Shown here: positions 55,797 through 64,000 of the stretch, piece after piece
How positions within the stretch are numbered: position 1 is the first letter of the stretch
Layout: every line of letters starts with the position of its first letter
Assembly (NCBI GenBank): GCA_018136815.1
Contig: CM030932.1
Coordinates: 10,038,138 to 10,102,137 of the forward strand
Direction of reading: 5' to 3'
Length of the DNA stretch: 64,000 bases
Origin: Isochrysis galbana
Taxonomy: Eukaryota > Haptophyta > Isochrysidales > Isochrysidaceae
Position numbers and translations under genes: made by a program
The notes under the pieces: model-generated
What the model was told of the DNA's origin: nothing
Databases searched by the model: none
What the model saw: only the letters and a program-made list of their open reading frames with translations

Positions 55797-58014
55797 ATGT
55801 CGGCGGCTCCAGTCGACCAGCTCACTGCCACCGCTCAGCCCGCGCCCCCTCCACCCCCTCCGCCTCCCCCGCCCCCTCCCTTTCTCCAAACCTCGCAGGT
55901 CCTCGCTCTCAAGCATTCTCAGCCGCTTTCCGCTTCTCCCACCCTTCCCCCCACTCCCGTGGCGCGCTCGATGGGCGGCACCCTGATCACAGAAATTCCT
56001 GATCAGCTGAACGGCCTCGCAAATCAACCCAAGCTGCTCCAAGCCAGCGCTGCCCCGGGAAGGAAGAAGGCGGGGTCAGTGCGCCGCTCGGGGCTTCTCG
56101 CAAGGCCTTCGCTTAAGTCAACCGCTCCCGCCTGGTGGAACCTGCCGCAGCACGTGATCGAGGCGGCCAATGCGTTCGATCAACGGCATGCCATGCACGT
56201 GCGCCACGCCGACACACTCGTGCGAAGCCTGAAGACCGATCCGACCAACCTCCGCGCCGAGCAGCATTTCGAGCAGGCCCTCCAAAGGCTTCGATGGAAC
56301 CGGTACCACCTGGAGGCCGAGCTGGAGGTCGAAGTGGAGGCCCACGCTGATGGCGTCGCCAGTCCTGTCGGCGCGGGCAACGGGGACGAGGCAATCGAAG
56401 GCGCCGTGGGCGATAATGCAGAACCTTTCTCTCTGGACAACTCCATCTGGGCGCCGCGCAAGCGCTGGTGTGATGCGCACGACTACTATGACACAGAGCA
56501 CGTGCGGCGAAGAATGTTCGAGACGGATTTTGAGCGCGCCGTATCGCTCTCCGCGCTCGACAAATTCATCGCGCGCAACGACGACGATCACGGCGCCGAT
56601 GCCGACGGTGATGGCCGGATGGACGAGATCGACGAGGTGCGCGACGTATTGTGGGAATATCACGAGCTCCTCACGATGGTCTTCGATTACTTCGCCGCCT
56701 GCGGTACGTCCAAAGACGTCTTTCACATCAACCAGAATGGCTTCTCGCTCTTCTGCCTCCGCTGCAAGCTCGCGGTGCCTGGTTCAGCCAAGTGCCAGTC
56801 GATGCACCTCGACCAGATGTTCCTCGAGGCCAACGCGAGCACAACCTGCTCTCCAGCAGAGGCGAAGCACAACCGCGCGCGCGCTCTCAACCGGCAGGAG
56901 TTCCTTTCGTGCATTGTCAGGCTTGCCGTCGCGCGATACATCAGCACGGGCAAGTGTGCGGACGTCTCTGACGCAATCCGAACGCTCTGCAATGCCGACA
57001 NNNNNNNNNNNNNNNNNNNNNNNNNNNNNNNNNNNNNNNNNNNNNNNNNNNNNNNNNNNNNNNNNNNNNNNNNNNNNNNNNNNNNNNNNNNNNNNNNNNN
57101 TTGATCAGCGAATCGACCCAGCAGCACTGCAGGACTCCAATGCCTTCCGCGCACGATGCTGCTACACGCCGGCCGTCTCCGCGACATTGGCGCGTCACCA
57201 GCAGTCGCTCCGCGCCATCTTTGCCGCCTACGCTGCGGCGGACGAAACAAACGGCCACGCGGCCGCCTCCACCTCGGTCGGCTGTCTGGGCTCGAGCGAG
57301 CTCCTCTCCCATGAGGAGTTACAAAAGATGCTCGGCGACCTGCACCTGCTCAGCCCGACCTTCACCCGGCGCGAGGTGACTCTCGCGTTCATCTGGTCAC
57401 GCATGAAGTACATCGACGAGGCGGACGACATCTCGCGGCGCAAGATGGTCCACCTTTCATTTGAGGACTTCCTTGAGTTCATCGTGCGCGTGGCCATCAT
57501 CGCACCACTTCCCACCGATGAGGAGCTCGCCGAGGCGAGGTGCGCTGATGCGGGCGAGTTCCTCCTCCGACTCCGCCAGGATGACCCGCGCGGCTACGAG
57601 GCGTATGCGATAGCACATTCGGGCGGCTGGGACGAGGAACCTGCACAGCCAGTGGAGCGATGCGTCGAGCATTTGATATGGCTCATTATCCGTACAGTAG
57701 AGAGTTCGGCGTGTAGAGGTAGCGGCGATGGAAAACTCTCGATGCGCGAGACCGGCCGCTTTCTGCGCGATGGAGGCGAGAAGGAGGCTCACGGGAGCCA
57801 GTCGAGAAGCCGCGAAGGCCCAGGCCATGCCTCCCCACGCATGGGGACGCCGCGCACGAGCACACCACGCGGGGGTAGCGCCCATGATGGCTCGTCGCGG
57901 GGGGGAAGTCCCCACTCCGCCGCCCCTCGTGCCCAGCCCGCAAGGCCGCATCAGAGTAAACAACGGGGTAGTGCGCATGATTCAGCTCTGGCTGCCGTGT
58001 CATCCAAAGCCTGA
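55797..58014 (+). CDS. Conserved EF-hand-like protein of protist type, interrupted by assembly gap
   Basis: Starts MSAAPVDQL with a Pro-run. The pre-gap part (to 57000) has LPQHVIEAANAFDQRH, an acidic stretch DDDHGADADGDGRMDEIDE that resembles a degenerate EF-hand loop, and conserved segments INQNGFSLFCLRCKL, LDQMFLEAN and LNRQEFLSCIVRLAVARY. After the gap the other reading frame continues HEELQKMLGDLHLL, FTRREVTLAFIWSRM, LSFEDFLEFIVRVA and a Ser/Arg/Gly-rich tail to 58014. Motifs such as F..FL..IVR.A occur in a family of large cytosolic or ciliary protist proteins; the role is not established. The phase change across the N run is expected, since the gap length is nominal. Confidence 0.7.
57001..57100. 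other. Assembly gap (100 N)
   Basis: Exactly 100 N, a conventional placeholder, lying inside the coding region of the EF-hand-like gene. Confidence 1.
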
Positions 58015-58636
58015 GACGGCTGCAAATGCGAGGCCTCACAAGGGTGACTGCTGCGAAATTCTCGACGCGGCCGCCTTGATCAATACAGAACATCCATTTC
58101 TCGCCGGCTGAGACTCTCGCCAACCTATACGATCCGCCGACGTCGTGCATTGCTGCATGCAGGATGTAGGTTGTCCGCTGCAATCGACATCGAGGCATTC
58201 AGCACCTATCAATTCCTAGGACCTGCATTTTCTTTCCCTCGATATTCAGCCCCTTCAAGGGCCTAGGTCCATGCAACAATCAACAAAATGTCAAAGTATC
58301 AATAGCTGTTTGCTTTTCTTCCACTCGATCGATACCGCTTTAGTGTGCGCCCTAGGGCATCTTTTAATCGCTTCTAGTGCGTGGCGCCAACTATCTTTAA
58401 AAAGATGAGGCCATGTGGAGCGCACCCCTCCTCTTATGCCGCTGTCGCCCGCACCCCGCCGCGACGAATGATCGTCCCATGGCCGATGGAGGGGGGCCCG
58501 ACTGTAGCTTTCGCGCTCCGCCTTCGAAGGCCCGAAATCCGAAATTCGGTAATTTTCGAAAATTTCGCCGGAGAACCCCCAAATGTTTTCGCTGATCCAT
58601 CTTCCCGGAACCCTTAAGGAGCTTAGGAGGAAATAA
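58015..58636. other. Intergenic, no supportable gene
   Basis: 3' flank of the preceding gene, then balanced sequence with self-complementary AATTTTCGAAAATT at about 58551-58564. A 247-codon minus frame over 58291-59034 is Arg/Gly-rich and has no domain. Confidence 0.4.
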
Positions 58637-58700
58637 CTGAGCGTTAGTACCACTACTCCCACTAGCCCGGTACTATCACGACACCCCTCAACGCACCTGC
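58637..58700 (+). repeat. 64-bp dispersed repeat, right-flank copy
   Basis: Matches 3007-3070 in the same orientation with about five substitutions. Immediately 3' the two copies diverge. Confidence 0.7.
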
Positions 58701-59169
58701 ACCTTCCGTACCTTCCGGTTCCCTCCGTCCCATCCGTAACCTCCAATCCGTTAGATCCCTTCCTCCTTCCTTCCGTTCTCTCATGCCTTTGCGGTGTTTC
58801 CTTGTTCCCTTGGCCAGAGAGGGTCGGAGAGTCTCCCGCGTTCGCCGGTTCCCTCCTTTCCTCCAGCGCCCGCTCCCTTCCCATTCCATTAGTTTCCCCC
58901 TTGTTCCCATAGTTTCCGAGTGGATTCCCGTCGCCCCGTGTCCATTTTTCTCTTCTTCTTCTGCTTCCTGCGACATCGCTAGGACGCCCCGCTTGTGCCT
59001 CCCTTGTGTCCTCCCGTCTGCCCTCGTTCGTCATGCCTGGCCATGGATCGCCTGTGCTTGTGCCGTCCCGTGTGCTCCCTTCCCGTGCTGCCTCCGGTCG
59101 CTCGTCCCGTTCCTCTCGCCCCGCGCTTCATACATCCCATGTTGCAGACCCACAACCACAACCTCACAT

Positions 59170-59416
59170 AGACCTACCGGCTGTGGCGATTGGCGTAGCT
59201 GCAAGGGTGGCATTTGTGAATATGATGCTTGGTGGGCCACCCTGTATATCTGGATCAACATCAAAACGCCGCCAGCGCGCTCGGTGCCGGCTCAAAGTTG
59301 GGCACTCGCGCGTATCACGGCATCGGGACGATAGCGTTGAAACCGGGGGCGTGGCCGATTTCGGCGCGATGCACGCGGCCGGCTGCGGCGATTGACGTAG
59401 CTGCAAGAGTAGCGTT
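59170..59416. repeat. Short direct repeat CCGGCTGYGGCGATTGRCG
   Basis: CCGGCTGTGGCGATTGGCG with TAGCTGCAAGGGTGGC (59178) recurs as CCGGCTGCGGCGATTGACG with TAGCTGCAAGAGTAGC (59380). It lies directly upstream of the hAT fragment. Confidence 0.6.
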
Positions 59417-59712
59417 GTGCGAGAAATGAGCTGCCACGGTACGTAGCTGCCGCGAAGGATTTCACGGTCGATCAGAGCGATGTACACGACTTTACCACCA
59501 AGGTGTTGCGGTGGTGGGCGCTCAACCACACAAAGATCCCGACATGGGCATTGGGTGCTCGCATCATATTCTCATTAACTCCCAATTCGGCCGCATGTGA
59601 GCGTGTTTTCTCTCTTGTCCAATGTATGTTTGGTTCTCTGCAGACCACTGGTCTTGCCGATCAAATGCAAGCCGCACTCATGTTGCAGTACAATGATCGT
59701 GATGTGTGCTAA
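59417..59712 (+). pseudogene. hAT transposase C-terminal (dimerisation) fragment
   Basis: About 95 residues: NELPRYVAAAKDFTVDQSD, FTTKVLRWWALNHTKIPTWA, then IIFSLTPNSAACERVFSLV and LADQMQAALMLQYNDRDVC, stop at 59712. This is the hAT C-terminal dimerisation domain (P..a.iA....P.SsaaCERvFS.....). No zinc finger or catalytic Asp region lies upstream, and a stop precedes it, so it is a dead fragment. Confidence 0.8.
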
Positions 59713-59739
59713 CTAAGTACTAAGTGCTTGAAGCTTGAA

Positions 59740-59990
59740 GTACTAACTAACTAACTAACTAACTCAACGCTATGCACTAACGCAACTACTAGTGACTAGT
59801 GCATGAAGTTTGGCAGGGGATGGTGCGACACGGACCCCACCCGACCCCACGGCGAACACGTACGTGCGGCTCGCGCGCTGCGAAACTCCGAGCAACTGCG
59901 AGCAACTTGCGAGCAACTTTGCCCCCTTTCCAAGCAACTCGGAGCAACTTTTTGGAGCAATTTTGAGGGTCTGAGCGAGCAACTCTTGTC
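59740..59990. repeat. (CTAA)n microsatellite and GAGCAACT repeats
   Basis: ACTAACTAACTAACTAACT at about 59743-59764, then ACTAGTGACTAGT near 59790. From 59890 to 59980, GAGCAACT recurs six times at irregular spacing. Confidence 0.75.
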
Positions 59991-59999
59991 AGCCCCTAT

Positions 60000-60600
60000 T
60001 CGACGCCTGCGTCAAGGCCGACGAAAGCGACCGTGCACGGGGAGCGGAGAACTCGTTCGAGTTCCTCAAGGCGTGGAAGCGTGGTATTGAGGCAGTTGCC
60101 GCAGGGGACGCGCCGCATCACTCGCTCTCTTGCATCTCGATTGCGCGCATGGCCAACTTGGGGTTACCGTGTGTGTGTTTGGAGGGGGGGGGTTGCTATG
60201 CGCACGCGCCGCGTCCTTGTGTGTCGTGATTACCTCTGTGTACTCATCTTCGTAATTATAATACATGGCATTCCTACCTAAAAAGAAAACAAGCATTCTG
60301 AGTGAAAAAAAAATCATCACCTGGCCCTCTTTTGACGGAACACGACTTTAGCCCGCCACGAGCCACGAGCGTGGGAGCGTGGGAAGGGAGGGGAGTCACT
60401 CACCGACGCCATTGCCCTTCGTGGGGCGGGAGGGGGTCGTTCGGTGGGGGAGGGAGTTGCCGGGGCAGGTAGGGGGGGACCCTAAGGAATCCTTGGACAC
60501 CCAGGGGAGGTGGAAAATAGTGGTTAAAATGAGTGAGTGACCGGGCTAGCTATTAGTGAGTGACCGGGCTAGCAACCGCATCCCCCCTCTGACGGAACCG
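60000..60600. other. Intergenic, no supportable gene
   Basis: Balanced to GC-rich sequence. The direct repeat AGTGAGTGACCGGGCTAGC occurs at about 60533 and 60556. No recognisable coding frame. Confidence 0.4.
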
Positions 60601-60659
60601 CTCCGGCTACGCGGCTTCTCTAGACCGTGAACGCCACATCGGAATCGTTTCGAGTTCAA

Positions 60660-60830
60660 GTGCCTTAGTTTGCACTCGCGGGGCGTCCGTCCGCCGGGTG
60701 GACCGACGTGGGGGCTCCGTGTCCTTTTGATTCAAAGTACTCCTTGGCGGCTCGGTGTACTTTGTAGAGAAGAAGTACTCCTTAGTTTGCACTCGCGGGG
60801 CGTCCGTCCGCCGGGTGGACGTGGCCCCTC
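60660..60830. repeat. 38-bp direct repeat AGTTTGCACTCGCGGGGCG...
   Basis: AGTTTGCACTCGCGGGGCG followed by TCCGTCCGCCGGGTGGAC occurs at about 60667 and 60784, separated by a segment with three AAGTACTCC/GTACTTTG-type motifs. Confidence 0.75.
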
Positions 60831-60844
60831 TTCCCCTCTCATAA

Positions 60845-61316
60845 CATAACCTCTCTCTCTCTCTCCCTTTGAATTGAAGAAGGGGTTCTCTCTCCTCTCC
60901 TCGCCCGCCTTTCTTTAGGATAAACGCGCCAACATCTTGAAATCTTCTTCCGTCTCTCTCTCTCATGGGTGGAGGGAAGGGCGCCGCGCGAGGGAGGAGG
61001 ATTGGGGAGAGAGAGAAGAAAGCGAGAGAGAGAGATTAGAGGGAGAGGGGGAGAGGGAGAGGGAGAGAGAGAGGAAGAGAGCGAGAGAGAGAGAGGAGAG
61101 AGAGAGAGAGTAGAGGAGCGCGTGGGGTGCATACTCGGCATCAATCCCGCGTCTCGAGAGAGAGAGAGAAGAGATGAGGAGGAGGAGAGAGAGATGTGAG
61201 ATATGCGGAGACATCGTCCTCTTTCCCACTGCGGAGGAGAGGGGGGCGACTGCTTCTTCCACCTGAAACGCGCCGTAGTATTACGGAATGGAGCCGTTCC
61301 GACCAGCCCCCCCCCT

Positions 61317-61353
<37 letters not shown>

Positions 61354-61380
61354 CCCCCCCCCCCCCCCTTTTTCCCCGTG
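60845..61380. repeat. (CT)n/(GA)n tracts
   Basis: CT-rich at 60850-60965, GA-rich at 61005-61200, (CT)n with a long C run at 61319-61370. Open frames through them are compositional. Confidence 0.85.
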
Positions 61381-61859
61381 AAGAGAAAGGGGAGCACCGC
61401 CTCTCTTTTTCTTCCGTTACGAGGCGTGAAGGAAGAGATATAGCGCCGAGGAGGGAAGAAGAGATTGAAGAAGCGAGCCCCTTCGCCCGCTCGTCCTCTC
61501 AACCGCCTCCCCAGACTTTTTCCCTTAATTCTACGAGGGAGAAGAGAGAAAGGACCACCCGACAAGGAAGGAGGGAGGCCGCGGAGCCACCTGCGGTCCG
61601 ACGCTCTCTGCCGCAGAAGGAGAGAGAGAGAGAGGGAGAGAGACTTCCGCCCCACACCCCCACCCCGCACCCCCAATCCCCCTCTCCTCCTAGACTGCTC
61701 GAGCAACAGACAAGGAGGGCGATTGCTGAGGTCGGCTTCTTTCTGGTAGGACCGTTCTCGACATCGAGTCTCCGTCTCCCCCGCTGTCCTCTTCTGCTTC
61801 CCGGCGCCCTCGGCGACACTTACCTCTCTCACTCACCGCCCGGACCAGCTCCGTCCCTG

Positions 61860-63821
61860 ATGCTCTTGGAAGGCGCTCCCTGGACGGGTTCGGGTTTGAC
61901 GCCGAGCACAGCCTGGTGCGAGCAGCAGCTCGCTACACTACGCACGCTTCTCGCCACGGGCCGCACCTCTGAGACGATCAGAGCGAGCGAGCGAATGCAG
62001 CGTCCAGCAGGTTGGGCATCTTTCGCGCTCGCGTGCAAACAAGGGGTACCTTTCGAAGGCAGGGCGCGGCTTGAAGCCGGAGGGAGTGGCATCGCGACGA
62101 TCTGGTTGGACGACCCGCAACAGGCTCGTCCATTGCCTTGTTTCTACGAGGATTCGGACCTGACGCTGCGCGAGGCCGCCGCAGTCGATGTCATTGGTTT
62201 CACCCTGGATGGAACCTTCGTTGCCGACTCCATCGCCCTGTCGGAAACATCAGGCAAAGGCCATGCGTTGGATCACGGCAGCGTCTCCCGAATGTTGAAT
62301 CCGCAAAAACAGGCATTCCTCTCGCGCCCACCTCCTGCGCCAATGCCCCTGCCCCCGGCGCCAAATCCTCTACCTCCGTTGCCACACCCCACGCCACCAA
62401 CGCCAACTCCGATGCCTCCCGTACAAACACCACGGCCGCCGGCGCCAACCCCTCTGCCGCCGTTGCCGACTCCTCAGCCTCCCGTACCAGCACCACTACC
62501 CCCGGCTCCTACGCCTCTTCCTCCCTCAACAACCACTCAGCCTCCCATACCAAACCCCCTGCCACCAGCGCCAGCACCACTGCCTCCACAACCAGCGCCA
62601 CAACCTCCCATACCCAACCCGCTGCCTCCACTACCTACTCCACGGCCTCCAGCGCCTGTTCCCCTGCCCCCCACCCCTACTCCACTGCCCCCATCCCCTG
62701 TTCCTCTGCCGCCCATCCCAACTCCGTTTCCGCCGCCACCTGCTTCGCTTCCTCCCGCGCCAGCTCCGCTACCCCCAACGCCAACTCCGCTTCCTCCCAC
62801 GCCAACTCCGCTTCCTCCCACGCCAATTCCGCTCCCACCTACGCCAACTCCGCTCCCACCTACACCAACTCCGCTCCCACCTACGCCAACTCCGCTTCCT
62901 CCCACGTCAACTCCGCTCCCGCCAGCCCCTACCCCGCTTCCTCCCGCACCAAACCCACAGCCGCCTATCGCGAACCCCTCGGTGATTTCGCCGCCCCCTA
63001 CATCAACTCCACCGCCATCAGCGCAAAGCCCGTCACCTCCTGTGCTGGATTCGCCCATCTCACCCGCTTCACCTTCCTCACGGAAGCCTCCACCTCCCAC
63101 CAGTGCACCTTCACCGGCGCCACCCGATGCGGCACCACGACCATCTCCCTCGCCCCCCCCCCGTACATTCCAGCCTAGTCCGCCTCGAACACCCGAAACC
63201 GAGCTGCGAAGGACACCAGCTCCACCTCCGAGCCCCCCGCGCTCGACCGTCTTGCCTTTTCGCGTGTCTGTGGTCTTCACAGCGGCCGGTGAAGTAACGG
63301 ACTACACCGCAAGCACAAGGGGAACCATCGGCGCGCTGATGGTTCAAATGCAAGGGGTACCCATGCCCGTATCCTCCGAGGTAGCCGTTGAGCCCGGAAG
63401 TGTGGTTGTCACAACGACACTCGACTACACGGATCAAGAGAATGCGATAGGTGCCGGGGTCGCGCTTACTCCGATCGTCGAGAGCTCGGCAACAATGGAG
63501 AGCTTCTTGCGCAATGGGGGCGTCTTCGTCAATGTGACGGAAGCCCCATCCGTCGCAGTTCGTCGAGCGGGTGTAGACACGGAGCCGATATACTCGTACG
63601 GCTTAGATCCTCCTCCTTCTACGCCCTCGAGGGCGACGTGGCCCATCTTTGTCGCAGTGGCCGGCGCAGGCCTTTTTTTGATTGCCCTCGGCATCATAAT
63701 TGTCGTCTATCGCCAACGTCCTGGCTGCCGTTGCGGTGCTCGTCACGGTGAGGGCGAAGAAAAGCATATTGCGCGAGGGCAGCTGGCTTCATCGCCGAAC
63801 TCCGCCGCTATGCGTGTGTGA
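61860..63821 (+). CDS. Proline-rich type I transmembrane surface protein
   Basis: 653 residues. The N-terminal 150 residues form a folded region (ALACKQGVPFEGRARLEAG, ATIWLDD, REAAAVDVIGFTLDGTFVAD). Residues about 155-445 are PTPLPP/NPLPP repeats. A beta-rich domain follows at about 460-560 (FRVSVVFTAAGEVTDYTAS, VAVEPGSVVVTTTLDY, NAIGAGVALTPIV), resembling SEA-like extracellular modules of protist surface proteins. Then a single transmembrane helix (WPIFVAVAGAGLFLIALGIII) and a short basic, Cys-containing tail. The ATG at 61860 gives no classical signal peptide, so an upstream exon may supply it. Probably an adhesin or cell-covering protein. Confidence 0.7.
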   Translation: MLLEGAPWTGSGLTPSTAWCEQQLATLRTLLATGRTSETIRASERMQRPAGWASFALACKQGVPFEGRARLEAGGSGIATIWLDDPQQARPLPCFYEDSDLTLREAAAVDVIGFTLDGTFVADSIALSETSGKGHALDHGSVSRMLNPQKQAFLSRPPPAPMPLPPAPNPLPPLPHPTPPTPTPMPPVQTPRPPAPTPLPPLPTPQPPVPAPLPPAPTPLPPSTTTQPPIPNPLPPAPAPLPPQPAPQPPIPNPLPPLPTPRPPAPVPLPPTPTPLPPSPVPLPPIPTPFPPPPASLPPAPAPLPPTPTPLPPTPTPLPPTPIPLPPTPTPLPPTPTPLPPTPTPLPPTSTPLPPAPTPLPPAPNPQPPIANPSVISPPPTSTPPPSAQSPSPPVLDSPISPASPSSRKPPPPTSAPSPAPPDAAPRPSPSPPPRTFQPSPPRTPETELRRTPAPPPSPPRSTVLPFRVSVVFTAAGEVTDYTASTRGTIGALMVQMQGVPMPVSSEVAVEPGSVVVTTTLDYTDQENAIGAGVALTPIVESSATMESFLRNGGVFVNVTEAPSVAVRRAGVDTEPIYSYGLDPPPSTPSRATWPIFVAVAGAGLFLIALGIIIVVYRQRPGCRCGARHGEGEEKHIARGQLASSPNSAAMRV

Positions 63822-64000
63822 GAAGGGTACGAGGCTGCGCAACTTTGTCCGCCGTTACAATCGATTGGCGCCTCCTCATTCACGCGACATGAACATGATG
63901 GGAATTAATCACACGAATCAGCGACTTTGTCAAATGTAAAAAGGCGAGAGCTTGATCGGGCTCTTTCATACTAGCGTCCATGCCTTATTCTCAGCTTTAG
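63822..64000. other. 3' flank, nothing recognised
   Basis: Moderately AT-richer sequence following the stop. No gene or repeat recognised. Confidence 0.4.

Noticed and set aside
58291-59034. 247-codon minus-strand frame
   Set aside because: Arg/Gly/Glu-rich composition, no domain, and it spans the dispersed 64-bp repeat.
60607-61262. Minus-strand frames rich in RER/SLSL
   Set aside because: Products of CT/GA microsatellites and a 38-bp direct repeat.
1-64000. tRNA, rRNA or riboswitch genes
   Set aside because: I saw no cloverleaf with T-loop consensus and no rRNA-like conserved stretch. A covariance-model scan could overturn this.

Overview
The window looks like nuclear DNA of a unicellular eukaryote, most likely a GC-rich microalga. 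A haptophyte-like or stramenopile-like alga fits, but the species cannot be fixed from sequence alone. Supporting signs are GT-AG introns in a two-repeat MYB gene, extensin/pherophorin-like proline-rich proteins, long (CT)n/(GA)n tracts near genes, a partial gene whose predicted N-terminus begins MLRLRGGGG, a GT60-type glycosyltransferase fragment, a hAT transposase remnant and a 100-N scaffold gap. No bacterial operons or ribosome binding sites are seen.

Layout. (1) 1-4.6 kb is the left flank: the 5' part of a conserved algal gene on the minus strand (1-1125), then pyrimidine-rich and repeat DNA with no convincing gene. (2) About 4.6-53.1 kb is an accessory island of different character. It is packed with tandem and dispersed repeats and with intact, truncated and duplicated genes: a beta-gamma-crystallin-like protein, MYB, RING-finger, an acyltransferase-like membrane protein, a knottin-like Cys-rich protein, three ankyrin proteins plus an ankyrin fragment, coiled-coil proteins, a giant proline-rich surface protein, a GT60 fragment, and remnants of TnpB/Fanzor and IS5-like DDE transposases. 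(3) About 53.1-64 kb is the right flank: two good genes (a conserved EF-hand-like protein interrupted by the N gap, and a proline-rich type I membrane protein), a hAT fragment and simple repeats.

The striking feature is architectural. Two pairs of near-identical inverted repeats are nested: 9348-10991 with 43397-45041, and 17243-20540 with 38231-41528. A related tandem array lies in the same relative place in each spacer (11.16-12.87 kb and 41.7-43.4 kb). The island is therefore an interrupted palindrome of about 36 kb centred near the giant proline-rich gene. Many genes are cut exactly where repeats begin, and modular repeat sequences recur between genes. The island also carries two MYB proteins and several arrays rich in CAGTTA/CAGTTG, the class of site that such MYB domains bind. 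One array lies between a divergent gene pair inside the inverted repeat.

A plausible reading (inference) is a mosaic, repeatedly rearranged mobile or virus-derived segment, or a hypervariable subtelomeric region. No capsid, DNA polymerase, packaging ATPase or integrase was seen, so a complete virus or Maverick element is not supported.
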